From Auanema rhodensis (lineage: Eukaryota; Nematoda; Chromadorea; Rhabditida; Rhabditidae), in the NCBI GenBank assembly GCA_964057225.1, contig OZ059898.1:3720001-3784000 (forward strand): a stretch of 64,000 nt of DNA, read 5' to 3'. The notes below the pieces were generated by a model that saw nothing but the letters and a program-made list of their open reading frames with translations, ran no database searches and was not told where the DNA came from. Of the stretch, positions 52,701 through 64,000 are shown piece after piece; position 1 is the first letter of the stretch; each line of letters begins with the position of its first letter. The translations under genes and the position numbers were made by a program.

Positions 52701-53115
52701 TATAGGTTCACACTTATATCCTCGATTTTCACCCTGAAGAATTAATTTTTTCGTTGAATAACAATGTCCATCGTCTTTGTCTTGAAAAAAGGAATCTAAA
52801 AATATCTACTTTTCATAAAATTATTTGGAAATTTTTCGGGAAAATTTTTGTCAAAATGTTTTTGGAAGCAATTTTGAGTGTACATGGAAACTCTTTTTCA
52901 ACTCAACATACAGTAATGCATCATTTTTCAAACGATCATAACTAATTTTTGTATTGAGCTTTTCTTAATGTAGTATAGTGCATTCAATGCGGATTTTTAA
53001 GCTGCGTCGATCTGTGTTATCAGATTTGCGCTAGCTTGAAAATGCACCGAGATATCACATGATATAGGTTCACACTTATATCCTCGATTTTCACCCTGAA
53101 GAATTAATTTTTTCG
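46745..53115 (+). repeat. HOR unit 3, expanded (18 monomers, 6371 bp)
   Basis: The unit begins a, then a b/a hybrid L monomer (47107), then a b-like monomer carrying the L indel state (47469), then c (47831). A block of six monomers follows (48182 to 49937). Two of them, at 48533 and 48884, carry tgtgaaattatctgg, a combination not seen elsewhere in the HOR zone. The unit ends with the usual f f g h i j k l. It is five monomers longer than unit 2, with the extra copies in its left half. Confidence 0.82.
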
Positions 53116-56100
53116 TTGAATAACACTGTCCATCGTCTTTGTCTTCAAAAAAGGAATCTAAAAACATCTACTTTTTATAAAATTATTTGGAAATTTTTCG
53201 AGAAAATTTTTGTCAAAATGTTTTTGGAAGCAATTTTGAGTGTACATGGAAACTCTTTTTCAACTCAACATACAGTAATGCATCATTTTTCAAACGATCA
53301 TAACTAATTTTTGTATTGAGCTTTTCTCATTGTAGTATAGTGCATTCGATGCGGATTTTCAAGCTGCGTCGATCTGTGTTATCTGATTTGCGCTAGCTTG
53401 AAAATGCACCGAGATATCAAATGATATAGGTTCACACTTATATCCTCGATTTTCACCCTGAAGAATTAATTTTTTCGTTGAATAACAATGTCCATCGTCT
53501 TTGTCTTGAAAAAAGGAATCTAAAAACATCTACTTTTCATAAAATTATTTGGAAATTTTTCGAGAAAATTTTTGTCAAAATGTTTTTGGAAGCAATTTTG
53601 AGTGTACATGGAAACTCAACATACACAAATGCATCATTTTTCAAACGATCATAACTAATTTTTGAATTGAGCTTTTCTTAATGTAGTATAGTGCATTCGA
53701 TGCGGATTTTTAAGCTGCGTCGATCTGTGTTATCTGATTTGCGCTAGCTTGAAAATGCACCGAGATATCAAATGATATAGGTTCACACTTATATCCTCGA
53801 TTTTCACCCTGAAGAATTAATTTTTTCGTTGAATAACAATGTCCATCGTCTTTGTCTTGAAAAAAGGAATCTAAAAACATCTACTTTTCATAAAATTATT
53901 TGGAAATTTTTCGAGAAAATTTTTGTCAAAATGTTTTTGGAACCAATTTTGAGTGTACATGGAAATTCAACATACACAAATGCATCATTTTTCAAACGAT
54001 CATAACTAATTTTTGAATTGAGCTTTTCTTAATGTAGTATAGTGCATTCGATGCGGATTTTTAAGCTGCGTCGATCTGTGTTATCTGATTTGCGCTAGCT
54101 TGAAAATGCACCGAGATATCAAATGATATAGGTTCACACTTATATCCTCGATTTTCACCCTGAAGAATTAATTTTTTCGTTGAATAACAATGTCCATCGT
54201 CTTTGTCTTGAAAAAAGGAATCTAAAAACATCTACTTTTCATAAAATTATTTGGAAATTTTTCGGGAAAATTTTTGTCAAAATGTTTTTGGAAGCAATTT
54301 TGAGTGTACATGGAAACTCAACATACAGTAATGCATCATTTTTCAAACGATCATAACTAATTTTTGTATTGAGCTTTTCTCAATGTAATATAGTGCATTC
54401 GATGCGGATTTTTAAGCTGCGTCGATCTGTGTTATCAGATTTGCGCTAGCTTGAAAATGCACCGAGATATCAAATGATATAGGTTCACACTTATATCCTC
54501 GATTTTCACCCTGAAGAATTAATTTTTTCGTTGAATAACAATGTCCATCGTCTTTGTCTTGAAAAAAGGAATCTAAAAACATCTACTTTTCATAAAATTA
54601 TTTGGAAATTTTTCGGGAAAATTTTTGTCAAAATGTTTTTGGAACCAATTTTGAGTGTACATGGAAATTCAACATACAGTAATGCATCATTTTTCAAACG
54701 ATCATAACTAATTTTTGTATTGAGCTTTTCTCAATGTAGTATAGTGCATTCGATGCGGATTTTCAAGCTGCGTCGATCTGTGTTATCTGATTTGCGCTAG
54801 CTTGAAAATGCACCGAGATATCAAATGATATAGGTTCACACTTATATCCTCGATTTTCACCCTGAAGAATTAATTTTTTCGTTGAATAACAATGTCCATC
54901 GTCTTTGTCTTGAAAAAAGGAATCTAAAAACATCTACTTTTCATAAAATTATTTGGAAATTTTTGAGAAAATTTTTGTCAAAATGTTTTTGGAAGCAATT
55001 TTGAGTGTACATGGAAACTCAACATACAGTAATGCATCATTTTTCAAACGATCATAACTAATTTTTGAATTGAGCTTTTCTTAATGTAGTATAGTGCATT
55101 CGATGCGGATTTTTAAGCTGCGTCGATCTGTGTTATCTGATTTGCGCTAGCTTGAAAATGCACCGAGATATCAAATGATATAGGTTCACACGTATATCCT
55201 CGATTTTCACTCTGAAGAATTAATTTTTTCGTTGAATAACAATGTCCATCGTCTTTGTCTTGAAAAAAGGAATCTAAAAACATCTACTTTTCATAAAATT
55301 ATTTGGAAATTTTTCGGGAAAATTTTTGTCAAAATGTTTTTGGAACCAATTTTGAGTGTACATGGAAATTCAACATACACAAATGCATCATTTTTCAAAC
55401 GATCATAACTAATTTTTGTATTGAGCTTTTCTCAATGTAGTATAGTGCATTCGATGCGGATTTTCAAGCTGCGTCGATCTGTGTTATCTGATTTGCGCTA
55501 GCTTGAAAATGCACCGAGATATCAAATGATATAGGTTCACACGTATATCCTCGATTTTCACTCTGAAGAATTAATTTTTTCGTTGAATAACAATGTCCAT
55601 CGTCTTTGTCTTGAAAAAAGGAATCTAAAAACATCTACTTTTCATAAAATTATTTGGAAATTTTTCGGGAAAATTTTTGTCAAAATGTTTTTGGAACCAA
55701 TTTTGAGTGTACATGGAAATTCAACATACAGTAATGCATCATTTTTCAAACGATCATAACTAATTTTTGTATTGAGCTTTTCTCAATGTAATATAGTGCA
55801 TTCGATGCGGATTTTTAAGCTGCGTCGATCTGTGTTATCAGATTTGCGCTAGCTTGAAAATGCACCGAGATATCAAATGATATAGGTTCACACTTATATC
55901 CTCGATTTTCACCCTGAAGAATTAATTTTTTCGTTGAATAACAATGTCCATCGTCTTTGTCTTGAAAAAAGGAATCTAAAAACATCTACTTTTCATAAAA
56001 TTATTTGGAAATTTTTCGGGAAAATTTTTGTCAAAATGTTTTTGGAAGCAATTTTGAGTGTACATGGAAACTCAACATACAGTAATGCATCATTTTTCAA

Positions 56101-58072
56101 ACGATCATAACTAATTTTTGAATTGAGCTTTTCTCAATGTAGTATAGTGCATTCGATGCGGATTTTCAAGCTGCGTCGATCTGTGTTATCTGATTTGCGC
56201 TAGCTTGAAAATGCACCGAGATATCAAATGATATAGGTTCACACTTATATCCTCGATTTTCACCCTGAAGAATTAATTTTTTCGTTGAATAACAATGTCC
56301 ATCGTCTTTGTCTTGAAAAAAGGAATCTAAAAACATCTACTTTATGTGAAATTATTTGGAAATTTTTCGAGAAAATTTTTGTCAAAATGTTTTTGGAAGC
56401 AATTTTGAGTGTACATGGAAACTCTTTTTCAACTCAACATACAGTAATGCATCATTTTTCAAACGATCATAACTAATTTTTGTATTGAGCTTTTCTCAAT
56501 GTAGTATAGTGCATTCGATGCGGATTTTTAAGCTGCGTCGATCTGTGTTATCAGATTTGCGCTAGCTTGAAAATGCACCGAGATATCAAATGATATAGGT
56601 TCACACTTATATCCTCGATTTTCACCCTGAAGAATTAATTTTTTCGTTGAATAACAATGTCCATCGTCTTTGTCTTGAAAAAAGGAATCTAAAAATATCT
56701 ACTTTTCATAAAATTATTTGGAAATTTTTCGGGAAAATTTTTGTCAAAATGTTTTTGGAAGCAATTTTGAGTGTACATGGAAACTCAACATACAGTAATG
56801 CATCATTTTTCAAACGATCATAACTAATTTTTGAATTGAGCTTTTCTCAATGTAGTATAGTGCATTCGATGCGGATTTTCAAGCTGCGTCGATCTGTGTT
56901 ATCTGATTTGCGCTAGCTTGAAAATGCACCGAGATATCAAATGATATAGGTTCACACTTATATCCTCGATTTTCACCCTGAAGAATTAATTTTTTCGTTG
57001 AATAACAATGTCCATCGTCTTTGTCTTGAAAAAAGGAATCTAAAAACATCTACTTTATGTGAAATTATTTGGAAATTTTTCGAGAAAATTTTTGTCAAAA
57101 TGTTTTTGGAAGCAATTTTGAGTGTACATGGAAACTCTTTTTCAACTCAACATACAGTAATGCATCATTTTTCAAACGATCATAACTAATTTTTGTATTG
57201 AGCTTTTCTCAATGTAGTATAGTGCATTCGATGCGGATTTTTAAGCTGCGTCGATCTGTGTTATCAGATTTGCGCTAGCTTGAAAATGCACCGAGATATC
57301 AAATGATATAGGTTCACACGTATATCCTCGATTTTCACTCTGAAGAATTAATTTTTTCGTTGAATAACAATGTCCATCGTCTTTGTCTTGAAAAAAGGAA
57401 TCTGAAAACATCTACTTTTCATAAAATTATTTGGAAATTTTTCGGGAAAATTTTTGTCAAAATGTTTTTGGAACCAATTTTGAGTGTACATGGAAATTCA
57501 ACATACAGTAATGCATCATTTTTCAAACGATCATAACTAATTTTTGTATTGAGCTTTTCTCAATGTAGTATAGTGCATTCGATGCGGACTTTTAAGCTGC
57601 GTCGATCTGTGTTATCAGATTTGCGCTAGCTTGAAAATGCACCGAGATATCAAATGATATAGGTTCACACTTATATCCTCGATTTTCACCCTGAAGAATT
57701 AATTTTTTCGTTGAATAACAATGTCCATCGTCTTTGTCTTGAAAAAAGGAATCTAAAAATATCTACTTTTCATAAAATTATTTGGAAATTTTTCGGGAAA
57801 ATTTTTGTCAAAATGTTTTTGGAAGCAATTTTGAGTGTACATGGAAACTCTTTTTCAACTCAACATACAGTAATGCATCATTTTTCAAACGATCATAACT
57901 AATTTTTGTATTGAGCTTTTCTTAATGTAGTATAGTGCATTCAATGCGGATTTTTAAGCTGCGTCGATCTGTGTTATCAGATTTGCGCTAGCTTGAAAAT
58001 GCACCGAGATATCACATGATATAGGTTCACACTTATATCCTCGATTTTCACCCTGAAGAATTAATTTTTTCG
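53116..58072 (+). repeat. HOR unit 4 (14 monomers, 4957 bp)
   Basis: The order is a b c d e f g h i j i j k l. Compared with unit 2, one f monomer is lost and the i-j pair is duplicated (55934-56285 and 56647-56998). The first i lacks the aatatc mark, which the second i retains. Private changes include ctcattgtag in the first monomer and ggaatctgaaaac near 57400. Confidence 0.85.
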
Positions 58073-61000
58073 TTGAATAACACTGTCCATCGTCTTTGTC
58101 TTCAAAAAAGGAATCTAAAAACATCTACTTTTTATAAAATTATTTGGAAATTTTTCGAGAAAATTTTTGTCAAAATGTTTTTGGAAGCAATTTTGAGTGT
58201 ACATGGAAACTCTTTTTCAACTCAACATACAGTAATGCATCATTTTTCAAACGATCATAACTAATTTTTGTATTGAGCTTTTCTCAATGTAGTATAGTGC
58301 ATTCGATGCGGATTTTCAAGCTGCGTCGATCTGTGTTATCTGATTTGCGCTAGCTTGAAAATGCACCGAGATATCAAATGATATAGGTTCACACTTATAT
58401 CCTCGATTTTCACCCTGAAGAATTAATTTTTTCGTTGAATAACAATGTCCATCGTCTTTGTCTTGAAAAAAGGAATCTAAAAACATCTACTTTTCATAAA
58501 ATTATTTGGAAATTTTTCGAGAAAATTTTTGTCAAAATGTTTTTGGAAGCAATTTTGAGTGTACATGGAAACTCAACATACACAAATGCATCATTTTTCA
58601 AACGATCATAACTAATTTTTGAATTGAGCTTTTCTTAATGTAGTATAGTGCATTCGATGCGGATTTTTAAGCTGCGTCGATCTGTGTTATCTGATTTGCG
58701 CTAGCTTGAAAATGCACCGAGATATCAAATGATATAGGTTCACACTTATATCCTCGATTTTCACCCTGAAGAATTAATTTTTTCGTTGAATAACAATGTC
58801 CATCGTCTTTGTCTTGAAAAAAGGAATCTAAAAACATCTACTTTTCATAAAATTATTTGGAAATTTTTCGAGAAAATTTTTGTCAAAATGTTTTTGGAAC
58901 CAATTTTGAGTGTACATGGAAACTCTTTTTCAACTCAACATACAGTAATGCATCATTTTTCAAACGATCATAACTAATTTTTGTATTGAGCTTTTCTCAA
59001 TGTAGTATAGTGCATTCGATGCGGATTTTCAAGCTGCGTCGATCTGTGTTATCTGATTTGCGCTAGCTTGAAAATGCACCGAGATATCAAATGATATAGG
59101 TTCACACTTATATCCTCGATTTTCACCCTGAAGAATTAATTTTTTCGTTGAATAACAATGTCCATCGTCTTTGTCTTGAAAAAAGGAATCTAAAAACATC
59201 TACTTTTCATAAAATTATTTGGAAATTTTTCGAGAAAATTTTTGTCAAAATGTTTTTGGAAGCAATTTTGAGTGTACATGGAAACTCAACATACACAAAT
59301 GCATCATTTTTCAAACGATCATAACTAATTTTTGAATTGAGCTTTTCTTAATGTAGTATAGTGCATTCGATGCGGATTTTTAAGCTGCGTCGATCTGTGT
59401 TATCTGATTTGCGCTAGCTTGAAAATGCACCGAGATATCAAATGATATAGGTTCACACTTATATCCTCGATTTTCACCCTGAAGAATTAATTTTTTCGTT
59501 GAATAACAATGTCCATCGTCTTTGTCTTGAAAAAAGGAATCTAAAAACATCTACTTTTCATAAAATTATTTGGAAATTTTTCGAGAAAATTTTTGTCAAA
59601 ATGTTTTTGGAACCAATTTTGAGTGTACATGGAAATTCAACATACACAAATGCATCATTTTTCAAACGATCATAACTAATTTTTGAATTGAGCTTTTCTT
59701 AATGTAGTATAGTGCATTCGATGCGGATTTTCAAGCTGCGTCGATCTGTGTTATCTGATTTGCGCTAGCTTGAAAATGCACCGAGATATCAAATGATATA
59801 GGTTCACACTTATATCCTCGATTTTCACCCTGAAGAATTAATTTTTTCGTTGAATAACAATGTCCATCGTCTTTGTCTTGAAAAAAGGAATCTAAAAACA
59901 TCTACTTTTCATAAAATTATTTGGAAATTTTTCGGGAAAATTTTTGTCAAAATGTTTTTGGAAGCAATTTTGAGTGTACATGGAAACTCAACATACAGTA
60001 ATGCATCATTTTTCAAACGATCATAACTAATTTTTGTATTGAGCTTTTCTCAATGTAATATAGTGCATTCGATGCGGATTTTTAAGCTGCGTCGATCTGT
60101 GTTATCAGATTTGCGCTAGCTTGAAAATGCACCGAGATATCAAATGATATAGGTTCACACTTATATCCTCGATTTTCACCCTGAAGAATTAATTTTTTCG
60201 TTGAATAACAATGTCCATCGTCTTTGTCTTGAAAAAAGGAATCTAAAAACATCTACTTTTCATAAAATTATTTGGAAATTTTTCGGGAAAATTTTTGTCA
60301 AAATGTTTTTGGAACCAATTTTGAGTGTACATGGAAATTCAACATACAGTAATGCATCATTTTTCAAACGATCATAACTAATTTTTGTATTGAGCTTTTC
60401 TCAATGTAGTATAGTGCATTCGATGCGGATTTTCAAGCTGCGTCGATCTGTGTTATCTGATTTGCGCTAGCTTGAAAATGCACCGAGATATCAAATGATA
60501 TAGGTTCACACTTATATCCTCGATTTTCACCCTGAAGAATTAATTTTTTCGTTGAATAACAATGTCCATCGTCTTTGTCTTGAAAAAAGGAATCTAAAAA
60601 CATCTACTTTTCATAAAATTATTTGGAAATTTTTGAGAAAATTTTTGTCAAAATGTTTTTGGAAGCAATTTTGAGTGTACATGGAAACTCAACATACAGT
60701 AATGCATCATTTTTCAAACGATCATAACTAATTTTTGAATTGAGCTTTTCTTAATGTAGTATAGTGCATTCGATGCGGATTTTTAAGCTGCGTCGATCTG
60801 TGTTATCTGATTTGCGCTAGCTTGAAAATGCACCGAGATATCAAATGATATAGGTTCACACTTATATCCTCGATTTTCACCCTGAAGAATTAATTTTTTC
60901 GTTGAATAACAATGTCCATCGTCTTTGTCTTGAAAAAAGGAATCTAAAAACATCTACTTTTCATAAAATTATTTGGAAATTTTTGAGAAAATTTTTGTCA

Positions 61001-62666
61001 AAATGTTTTTGGAAGCAATTTTGAGTGTACATGGAAACTCAACATACAGTAATGCATCATTTTTCAAACGATCATAACTAATTTTTGAATTGAGCTTTTC
61101 TTAATGTAGTATAGTGCATTCGATGCGGATTTTTAAGCTGCGTCGATCTGTGTTATCTGATTTGCGCTAGCTTGAAAATGCACCGAGATATCAAATGATA
61201 TAGGTTCACACGTATATCCTCGATTTTCACTCTGAAGAATTAATTTTTTCGTTGAATAACAATGTCCATCGTCTTTGTCTTGAAAAAAGGAATCTAAAAA
61301 CATCTACTTTTCATAAAATTATTTGGAAATTTTTCGGGAAAATTTTTGTCAAAATGTTTTTGGAACCAATTTTGAGTGTACATGGAAATTCAACATACAC
61401 AAATGCATCATTTTTCAAACGATCATAACTAATTTTTGTATTGAGCTTTTCTCAATGTAGTATAGTGCATTCGATGCGGATTTTCAAGCTGCGTCGATCT
61501 GTGTTATCTGATTTGCGCTAGCTTGAAAATGCACCGAGATATCAAATGATATAGGTTCACACGTATATCCTCGATTTTCACTCTGAAGAATTAATTTTTT
61601 CGTTGAATAACAATGTCCATCGTCTTTGTCTTGAAAAAAGGAATCTAAAAACATCTACTTTTCATAAAATTATTTGGAAATTTTTCGGGAAAATTTTTGT
61701 CAAAATGTTTTTGGAACCAATTTTGAGTGTACATGGAAATTCAACATACAGTAATGCATCATTTTTCAAACGATCATAACTAATTTTTGTATTGAGCTTT
61801 TCTCAATGTAATATAGTGCATTCGATGCGGATTTTTAAGCTGCGTCGATCTGTGTTATCAGATTTGCGCTAGCTTGAAAATGCACCGAGATATCAAATGA
61901 TATAGGTTCACACTTATATCCTCGATTTTCACCCTGAAGAATTAATTTTTTCGTTGAATAACAATGTCCATCGTCTTTGTCTTGAAAAAAGGAATCTAAA
62001 AATATCTACTTTTCATAAAATTATTTGGAAATTTTTCGGGAAAATTTTTGTCAAAATGTTTTTGGAAGCAATTTTGAGTGTACATGGAAACTCAACATAC
62101 AGTAATGCATCATTTTTCAAACGATCATAACTAATTTTTGAATTGAGCTTTTCTCAATGTAGTATAGTGCATTCGATGCGGATTTTCAAGCTGCGTCGAT
62201 CTGTGTTATCTGATTTGCGCTAGCTTGAAAATGCACCGAGATATCAAATGATATAGGTTCACACTTATATCCTCGATTTTCACCCTGAAGAATTAATTTT
62301 TTCGTTGAATAACAATGTCCATCGTCTTTGTCTTGAAAAAAGGAATCTAAAAACATCTACTTTATGTGAAATTATTTGGAAATTTTTCGAGAAAATTTTT
62401 GTCAAAATGTTTTTGGAAGCAATTTTGAGTGTACATGGAAACTCTTTTTCAACTCAACATACAGTAATGCATCATTTTTCAAACGATCATAACTAATTTT
62501 TGTATTGAGCTTTTCTTAATGTAGTATAGTGCATTCAATGCGGATTTTTAAGCTGCGTCGATCTGTGTTATCAGATTTGCGCTAGCTTGAAAATGCACCG
62601 AGATATCACATGATATAGGTTCACACTTATATCCTCGATTTTCACCCTGAAGAATTAATTTTTTCG
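58073..62666 (+). repeat. HOR unit 5 (13 monomers, 4594 bp) with compensating gain and loss
   Basis: The order is a b x b c d e f f g h i (j/l). Monomer x (58786) is a hybrid with a c-type left part (cgaga, gaacc) and an a-type right part (L indel, acagtaa, gtattg, ggattttcaag), so x and the second b are an inserted pair. The last monomer (62305) is a hybrid with a j-type left part and an l-type right part (cttaatg, cattcaatgc, CA dyad), which removes k and one monomer equivalent. The unit is again 4594 bp, equal to unit 2 by coincidence and not by descent of an unchanged unit. Confidence 0.82.
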
Positions 62667-64000
62667 TTGAATAACACTGTCCATCGTCTTTGTCTTCAAA
62701 AAAGGAATCTAAAAACATCTACTTTTTATAAAATTATTTGGAAATTTTTCGAGAAAATTTTTGTCAAAATGTTTTTGGAAGCAATTTTGAGTGTACATGG
62801 AAACTCTTTTTCAACTCAACATACAGTAATGCATCATTTTTCAAACGATCATAACTAATTTTTGTATTGAGCTTTTCTCAATGTAGTATAGTGCATTCGA
62901 TGCGGATTTTTAAGCTGCGTCGATCTGTGTTATCAGATTTGCGCTAGCTTGAAAATGCACCGAGATATCAAATGATATAGGTTCACACTTATATCCTCGA
63001 TTTTCACCCTGAAGAATTAATTTTTTCGTTGAATAACAATGTCCATCGTCTTTGTCTTGAAAAAAGGAATCTAAAAATATCTACTTTTCATAAAATTATT
63101 TGGAAATTTTTCGGGAAAATTTTTGTCAAAATGTTTTTGGAAGCAATTTTGAGTGTACATGGAAACTCTTTTTCAACTCAACATACAGTAATGCATCATT
63201 TTTCAAACGATCATAACTAATTTTTGTATTGAGCTTTTCTCAATGTAGTATAGTGCATTCGATGCGGATTTTCAAGCTGCGTCGATCTGTGTTATCTGAT
63301 TTGCGCTAGCTTGAAAATGCACCGAGATATCAAATGATATAGGTTCACACTTATATCCTCGATTTTCACCCTGAAGAATTAATTTTTTCGTTGAATAACA
63401 ATGTCCATCGTCTTTGTCTTGAAAAAAGGAATCTAAAAACATCTACTTTTCATAAAATTATTTGGAAATTTTTCGAGAAAATTTTTGTCAAAATGTTTTT
63501 GGAACCAATTTTGAGTGTACATGGAAATTCAACATACACAAATGCATCATTTTTCAAACGATCATAACTAATTTTTGAATTGAGCTTTTCTTAATGTAGT
63601 ATAGTGCATTCGATGCGGATTTTTAAGCTGCGTCGATCTGTGTTATCTGATTTGCGCTAGCTTGAAAATGCACCGAGATATCAAATGATATAGGTTCACA
63701 CTTATATCCTCGATTTTCACCCTGAAGAATTAATTTTTTCGTTGAATAACAATGTCCATCGTCTTTGTCTTGAAAAAAGGAATCTAAAAACATCTACTTT
63801 TCATAAAATTATTTGGAAATTTTTCGGGAAAATTTTTGTCAAAATGTTTTTGGAAGCAATTTTGAGTGTACATGGAAACTCAACATACAGTAATGCATCA
63901 TTTTTCAAACGATCATAACTAATTTTTGTATTGAGCTTTTCTCAATGTAATATAGTGCATTCGATGCGGATTTTTAAGCTGCGTCGATCTGTGTTATCTG
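62667..64000 (+). repeat. Partial HOR unit 6 with reordered landmark monomers
   Basis: Here the a-type left half (62667: aacactgtcc, cttcaaaaaagg) precedes the l-type left half (63029: aatatc, cataaaa), the reverse of the usual l then a order. The right half of 62667 looks like the type that normally precedes l (tcaatg, ggattttta, ttatcag). The right half of 63029 looks like a (ggattttcaag, ttatctg). A c-type monomer (63391) and a d-like monomer (63742) follow until the window ends. The array clearly continues to the right. Confidence 0.8.

Larger units (their letters stand above)
1..64000 (+). repeat. Satellite DNA array, about 180 head-to-tail monomers of 351/362 bp
   Basis: The same unit of about 351-362 bp recurs from the first to the last base. 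Counting the invariant anchor cgttgaataac gives 180 monomers in one orientation. By my count 63 are 362 bp (L), nine are 350 bp, two are 352 bp and the rest are 351 bp. Invariant or nearly invariant words include aatgcatcattttt, gaaaatgcaccgagatatca and tatcctcgatttt. Variation is concentrated at about 15 diagnostic sites, so neighbouring copies differ by only a few percent. GC is about 31% in a hand-counted monomer. No gene, mobile element or unique spacer interrupts the array, so every long gene-free stretch is satellite. A centromeric or pericentromeric location is inferred from size and homogeneity, not shown. The family is not recognised. Confidence 0.98.
36459..64000 (+). repeat. Array region F: higher-order repeat zone
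   Basis: Distinct monomer types recur here in a largely fixed order. Three L types act as landmarks. Type j has tttatgtgaaattatttgg with cgaga. Type l has aatatctacttttcataaaa with cggga and a right half with cattcaatgc and the CA dyad. Type a has aacactgtcc, cttcaaaaaagg and tttttataaaa. Type a starts at 37545, 42151, 46745, 53116, 58073 and 62667, giving spacings of 4606, 4594, 6371, 4957 and 4594 bp. The clearest unit reads a b c d e f f g h i j k l (13 monomers, 42151-46744). Most copies in this zone have cataaaattatttgg, which is rare to the left. Confidence 0.93.

Noticed and set aside
1-64000. CRISPR array
   Set aside because: There are no short repeats alternating with unique spacers. 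The entire 351/362-bp unit repeats, and the eukaryote-type satellite character is clear.
1-64000. Insertion sequence, transposon or rDNA spacer
   Set aside because: No terminal inverted repeats, target-site duplications, long ORFs, transposase motifs or rRNA-like segments interrupt the monomers.
1-64000. Identity with the Drosophila 1.688 (359-bp) or Tribolium TCAST (360-bp) satellites
   Set aside because: The unit length is similar, but I cannot confirm sequence homology by eye. Similar length is common because it fits two nucleosomes.

Overview
The whole 64 kb window is one uninterrupted head-to-tail satellite DNA array with no genes. About 180 monomers follow one another in a single orientation. 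I found no transposon, unique sequence, inversion or gap. The monomer exists in two main length forms, 351 bp (short, S) and 362 bp (long, L). They differ by one 11-bp segment bounded by a 5-bp direct repeat. Rarer 350- and 352-bp forms differ by single-base indels. I place monomers by an anchor, the TTG of the invariant word cgttgaataac. The first anchor is at 227 and the last at 63742.

The organism is a eukaryote, since an array like this is typical of centromeric or pericentromeric heterochromatin. Composition is about 31% GC (hand count of 60001-60350). That monomer has 11 CpG where roughly 8 to 9 are expected, so CpG is not depleted. This argues against a heavily methylated vertebrate genome and suits an insect or other invertebrate. 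I do not recognise the satellite family and cannot name the species.

Layout by anchor: (A) 1-4144, mixed S and L monomers with a private subfamily in the first 2.25 kb. (B) 4145-18907, 42 monomers, nearly all S, mostly carrying gctaaattatctgg. (C) 18908-20322, a transition with a visible 1064-bp tandem duplication. (D) 20323-28286, 22 consecutive L monomers of a few shuffled types. (E) 28287-36458, mixed S and L with a 702-bp alternating dimer block. (F) 36459-64000, a higher-order repeat (HOR) zone whose units of 13, 13, 18, 14 and 13 monomers are followed by a partial unit.

The main interest is the recombination record. HOR units differ by gain, loss, duplication and reordering of whole monomers. 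Several junction monomers are visible hybrids, and two switch type inside the same 24-25 bp interval just before the 11-bp indel. Conserved monomer features that could matter for chromatin are a dyad with invariant arms and a changing spacer, an A/T-tract-rich block, and a TTCG/CGGG pair resembling a CENP-B box but with the wrong spacing. All short open reading frames are by-products of the repeat.
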